NCBI GenBank assembly: GCA_039566865.1
Contig: CM076960.1
Coordinates: 14,980,501 to 15,044,500 of the forward strand
Direction: 5' to 3'
Length of the DNA stretch: 64,000 bases
Origin: Aurelia coerulea
Lineage: Eukaryota; Cnidaria; Scyphozoa; Semaeostomeae; Ulmaridae
This document shows, one piece after another, positions 61,048 through 64,000 of this stretch. The first letter of the stretch is position 1. The number at the start of each line of letters is the position of its first letter. The notes under the pieces were generated by a model, which had not been told where the DNA came from, ran no database searches, and saw only the letters and a program-made list of their open reading frames with translations. The translations under genes and the position numbers were made by a program.

Positions 61048-61800
61048 GTTTATAATGCTACACAAACAATAGTTACTTCGCGACTATCAAAACAAAGGAT
61101 CTTATTGGTTGATGCATGATCTTAATGTGTCAAATCTGATGTCAATGATAAACAATACTGCAACAAAAGAGTATGTTATGGGGAATTCTAGCTAAAGGAA
61201 TAATAGCAATTATTCTACAACGACATGCAAAGGAATCCTTCAGTCTAATTATTCCTGTGATGACTGAAGATCTTAATCCGATCCAAAGATTAACTTGTTT
61301 CACATTCTTAATGGACCATACAAACAAATATAAATGAATCTAGCAACTGTGGACTTCTGCAACTTTGTTGATCTAAGTTTAATTGGTTTCTAGGCGTTAC
61401 CTCTACTCTTGCATACTATGTGACGTTTTCTGTTTCTAAGGCTAGAGTAATTCTGTTGGCTCATCTTTCAGAGCATCCTAAATACGATACAACAAAAAGG
61501 CACTGCTCAGTCTCTCACAAGCACTGACAGTCCTTGAATAATCTAACTCCAAAATGTATTACCTAGCTAGGGCATCAAACGGCTTCAAACACAACGTGGA
61601 CACAAGTGCTTTCACAAGCTACTTGCACCAAGGAAAACTAATCGTCCGACCTTACTTAGCCTAACTTATCCGGTCACTAATTAAGGAAATATCTTCTGCA
61701 AATCATGAATAACTTTAGATAACTTTGGGGAACAACAAGATCGAAATTTTAGCTGTATTACACTGTGGTCACATGATCAGAGGTAGAACAATGAAATGTT
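61048..61800. other. No gene seen
   Basis: Nothing recognised. Confidence 0.4.
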
Positions 61801-61940
61801 AAGAATTTAATTGCCTATGAAATTTGAGTAAAAGTCACCAAAATTGGTGGTTATATCTCTTGTCATTTTAGCGTAACGCAGCAAACACTGATAGGGGAGG
61901 GGGGCCAAAAACGCCCCCCCCCCAGTACGAATAGGGTTAA
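61801..61940. mobile_element. piggyBac-like MITE end inserted in a LINE
   Basis: On the minus strand TTAACCCTATTCGTACTGGG followed by a G-run/C-run hairpin matches the layout of the 19531-20133 family. It starts exactly where the LINE coding sequence stops (TTAA at 61937-61940). The other end is uncertain. Confidence 0.6.
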
Positions 61941-62480
61941 CAAGTCCATTAGAATCGCTCCAACCAAAAAGTGGTTGTCTAAGTTCTGTCTCCACTCCTC
62001 AATCATTCTGAGCAAAACGTGCTGCTGTGTGCTATAAGCGCTTCTATATGCAGCAATGAAAATTGAAAGGCAATTGCAGATATGTTGAAAAAGTTGATTT
62101 TTTACTGTTTTCTCAAAAATTTTCGAAAAAAAATTCAATACGTTAATGGGACGATAATTCTTTTCTATAAAACGATTCTGTCCCCCTTTTATTTAGAGGA
62201 GAAACGGCTGCTTTCTTTCCATCATCAGGAAACCTGCTGTTTCGAAGACTACTGTTCATAGCCTGCGTCAGAGGGATAGGTTAGCTCAACCGCTGCTAAT
62301 CAAATCAATTGCACTGGTATTTAATCTACACCAGTAGATTTCTTACCATCTATCGATTTCAAAAGCTGCTTCACCTCATGTTCGTTTGTCTCATGAAACG
62401 AAAATATTTCAAAAGTTGCAAGATTCTGAATAATAGCTGTAATACTTGGGTGATCCTTTTATTTTTCTAATCTTAGCTTA
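61937..62480 (-). pseudogene. LINE reverse transcriptase N-terminal part
   Basis: Minus strand: FFSKIFEKTVKNQLFQHI, AAYRSAYSTQQHVLLRMIEE and WRQNLDNHFLVGAILMDL, the fingers region of a CR1/Jockey-like RT just before the catalytic block, where the insertion at 61940 cuts it. Upstream sequence to 62480 contains decayed coding (HEVKQLLKSIDG-type) with frameshifts. Confidence 0.78.
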
Positions 62481-64000
62481 ACTGCAATTCTTCGGTAGGG
62501 ACGTTAAACTAGGCGTCCCAGGAGTCCTACGCCTGGATGCAGCATTCATAGCGGGCCTAAATGAGCTTTAAATAGCAAGAAATCCTTTCAGCCCACTTAC
62601 AATAAATTGCTGAGAAAAAGTTCTGCAGAGAAATGTAATTCTCTGTCTCCCTCTCACTCCTTTTCTTCTATCTTTCCCGTAAGTGTTAGCTTTTCTATTC
62701 AGTCTTCCTCGTGCAGTGCAAGGTAAATGTTAGTGATGTTGCTAACACATAACGAAGCTGTTGGGAACAGCGCAGTTACCATGCAAATTTGATCAAGCGA
62801 ATTCCTTTCGAGCTCAGCGGCGTCATAACAGGGAGCAGGGCAACCTCGTCCCCAGGGCATTTTGTCATATTTGGACGGAGTCCAAATATGTCAAAAGGCC
62901 CTGTGGATGAGGTTGGGGGCAAGGGGGCCATGGCCCCTCTAAAATGCAAATCGTCGGATTTTTCGGGAATTTAAGGCTTCGTCCGAAAACTACTGACTTT
63001 GGGCATAGTCACTGTTTTGGGCTTCAGCTAATACTGTTCATTTGATCAGTTCAGATTTTGTGCATCGCTTTCAGTTCTTCCCACAAACCTCCAACACGTG
63101 CTCTTTTTGTAGCATTCATTACGGTAGGAATTTTCCAGATATCAGTGCTGGTTTTAGCAGTTTTATATACTGCGTACCAGAGCCTCAACAAAATACAAAA
63201 CAAGACTTTTTGTAAGTTTTGTATGAAGACCTCTTGGAAAAAAAAGCTCGTTGCTTCTGACATAGTCAATAGCAAATATCAGAACCGTCGAGGGGGGGGG
63301 GGTTGGAGGGGGTAAAAGGTCCGGGGCCCGGGCCTCAAAGGGCCCGTAAAAATATCGTTCAACAAAATTTAGTTATTGCTGTAAAATCTCTTTACAGCAA
63401 CTTTTATGGCCATCTACCTGCCTTATAACATACACATAAGAAAAGTTTTCTCAACTTGCTATGTTTAAAAGTTTTGGAATATCCAAAAAAAATTTCTTGA
63501 AAAGGCGTTTCCCGCATTCTCCGGGAGTCTGAAGGGCGTGGTCCCGGAAAATTTTCTTTGGGACTTCACCCCCAAGCCCCCCTTTAGGTTCGATCTTAAG
63601 AAACGGTACAGGGCCCGAGCTGGCTCTCGACGGCCCTGGCAAAGATAAAGTTGATCTAAACAGGTAGGTCCGAAATATCTATTTGAGGATGGCACTTCAT
63701 ATGTTAAGTAGGTGAAATACTTCAAGAGCATTTGTAACGAGTCATGCGTCAGTTTCGATGGACATGTGCGCACGCATAAGCCTCATTTTGCACATATTCT
63801 TGGTGGTTGTGCTCTTTGATGTTGCCAACAAATGCCAACAAATTCTGTGAGGAAGAGCAGTTACCATGCAGATTTGGTCGAGCTAAATCCTTTCGAGCTG
63901 AATTACAATTTACGCAATCTTGACTAACCACAGGGGGCATAACGGCATACCCAGACCCAGGACCACTAGGACAGGACCCTAACGGACCAGACCCTAGGGG
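62481..64000. other. No gene seen
   Basis: No supported coding region. Noted: a perfect-looking hairpin at 62851-62905, a G-run with GGGCCCGGGCC-type sequence at 63290-63345 and a CAGGGCCCGAGCTGG block at 63610-63625 that may be ends of a hAT-like element. The last 70 bp hold GACCC-type short repeats recalling the 50984-51838 arms. Confidence 0.4.

Overview
The window is animal (metazoan) nuclear DNA. It holds large introns with GT-AG boundaries, one multi-exon gene built from extracellular Ig, fibronectin III and thrombospondin-type modules, and dense layers of mostly dead transposons (Copia, Penelope-like, LINE, SINE, hAT-, mariner-, piggyBac- and Mutator-type). The mixture fits an invertebrate. 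A cnidarian is my best guess but is inference; nothing here fixes the species. No bacterial operon, CRISPR array or rRNA was seen.

Host gene. One gene on the minus strand crosses most of the window, entering at 54194 and ending at 15841. I could place 17 coding exons whose phases all agree (4100 nt, 1365 residues, 5' end outside the window or unseen). In order they encode two thrombospondin type 1-like (TSR) pieces, eleven Ig domains with one exon each, one FN3 domain, a membrane-proximal region resembling that of receptor tyrosine phosphatases of the mu/kappa type with a basic furin-like site, one transmembrane helix, and a 28-residue tail without a phosphatase domain. It reads as a cell-surface adhesion or recognition receptor. 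Six of the Ig exons (24570-34761) are close relatives, and two of them (33596 and 34507) are part of a recent tandem duplication that includes the flanking intron.

Layout. 1-3284: no gene, one TTAA-flanked inverted-repeat element. 3285-14344: a three-layer nest. A Copia LTR retrotransposon (minus strand, internally deleted, LTRs differing at one site) has its 5' LTR split by a Penelope-like element, which is itself split by a 4.7-kb inverted-repeat element with a 9-bp target duplication and no recognisable transposase. 14350-15840: no gene seen. 15841-54194: the receptor gene, its introns filled with foldback elements, hAT-type elements with 8-bp duplications, LINE 3' ends, an 80-bp satellite (42521-43592) and a long GAT repeat next to a TSR exon. 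54195-64000: upstream of the visible exons; a second long ATG repeat, several LINE 3' ends, a tRNA-like SINE at 53.3-53.45 kb just inside the gene, and a nested pair of hAT-type elements (58553-61047).

Working together: apart from the receptor, almost everything is mobile DNA. The elements have not destroyed any exon seen here; they sit in introns, and many are long palindromes that would fold in the receptor's pre-mRNA.
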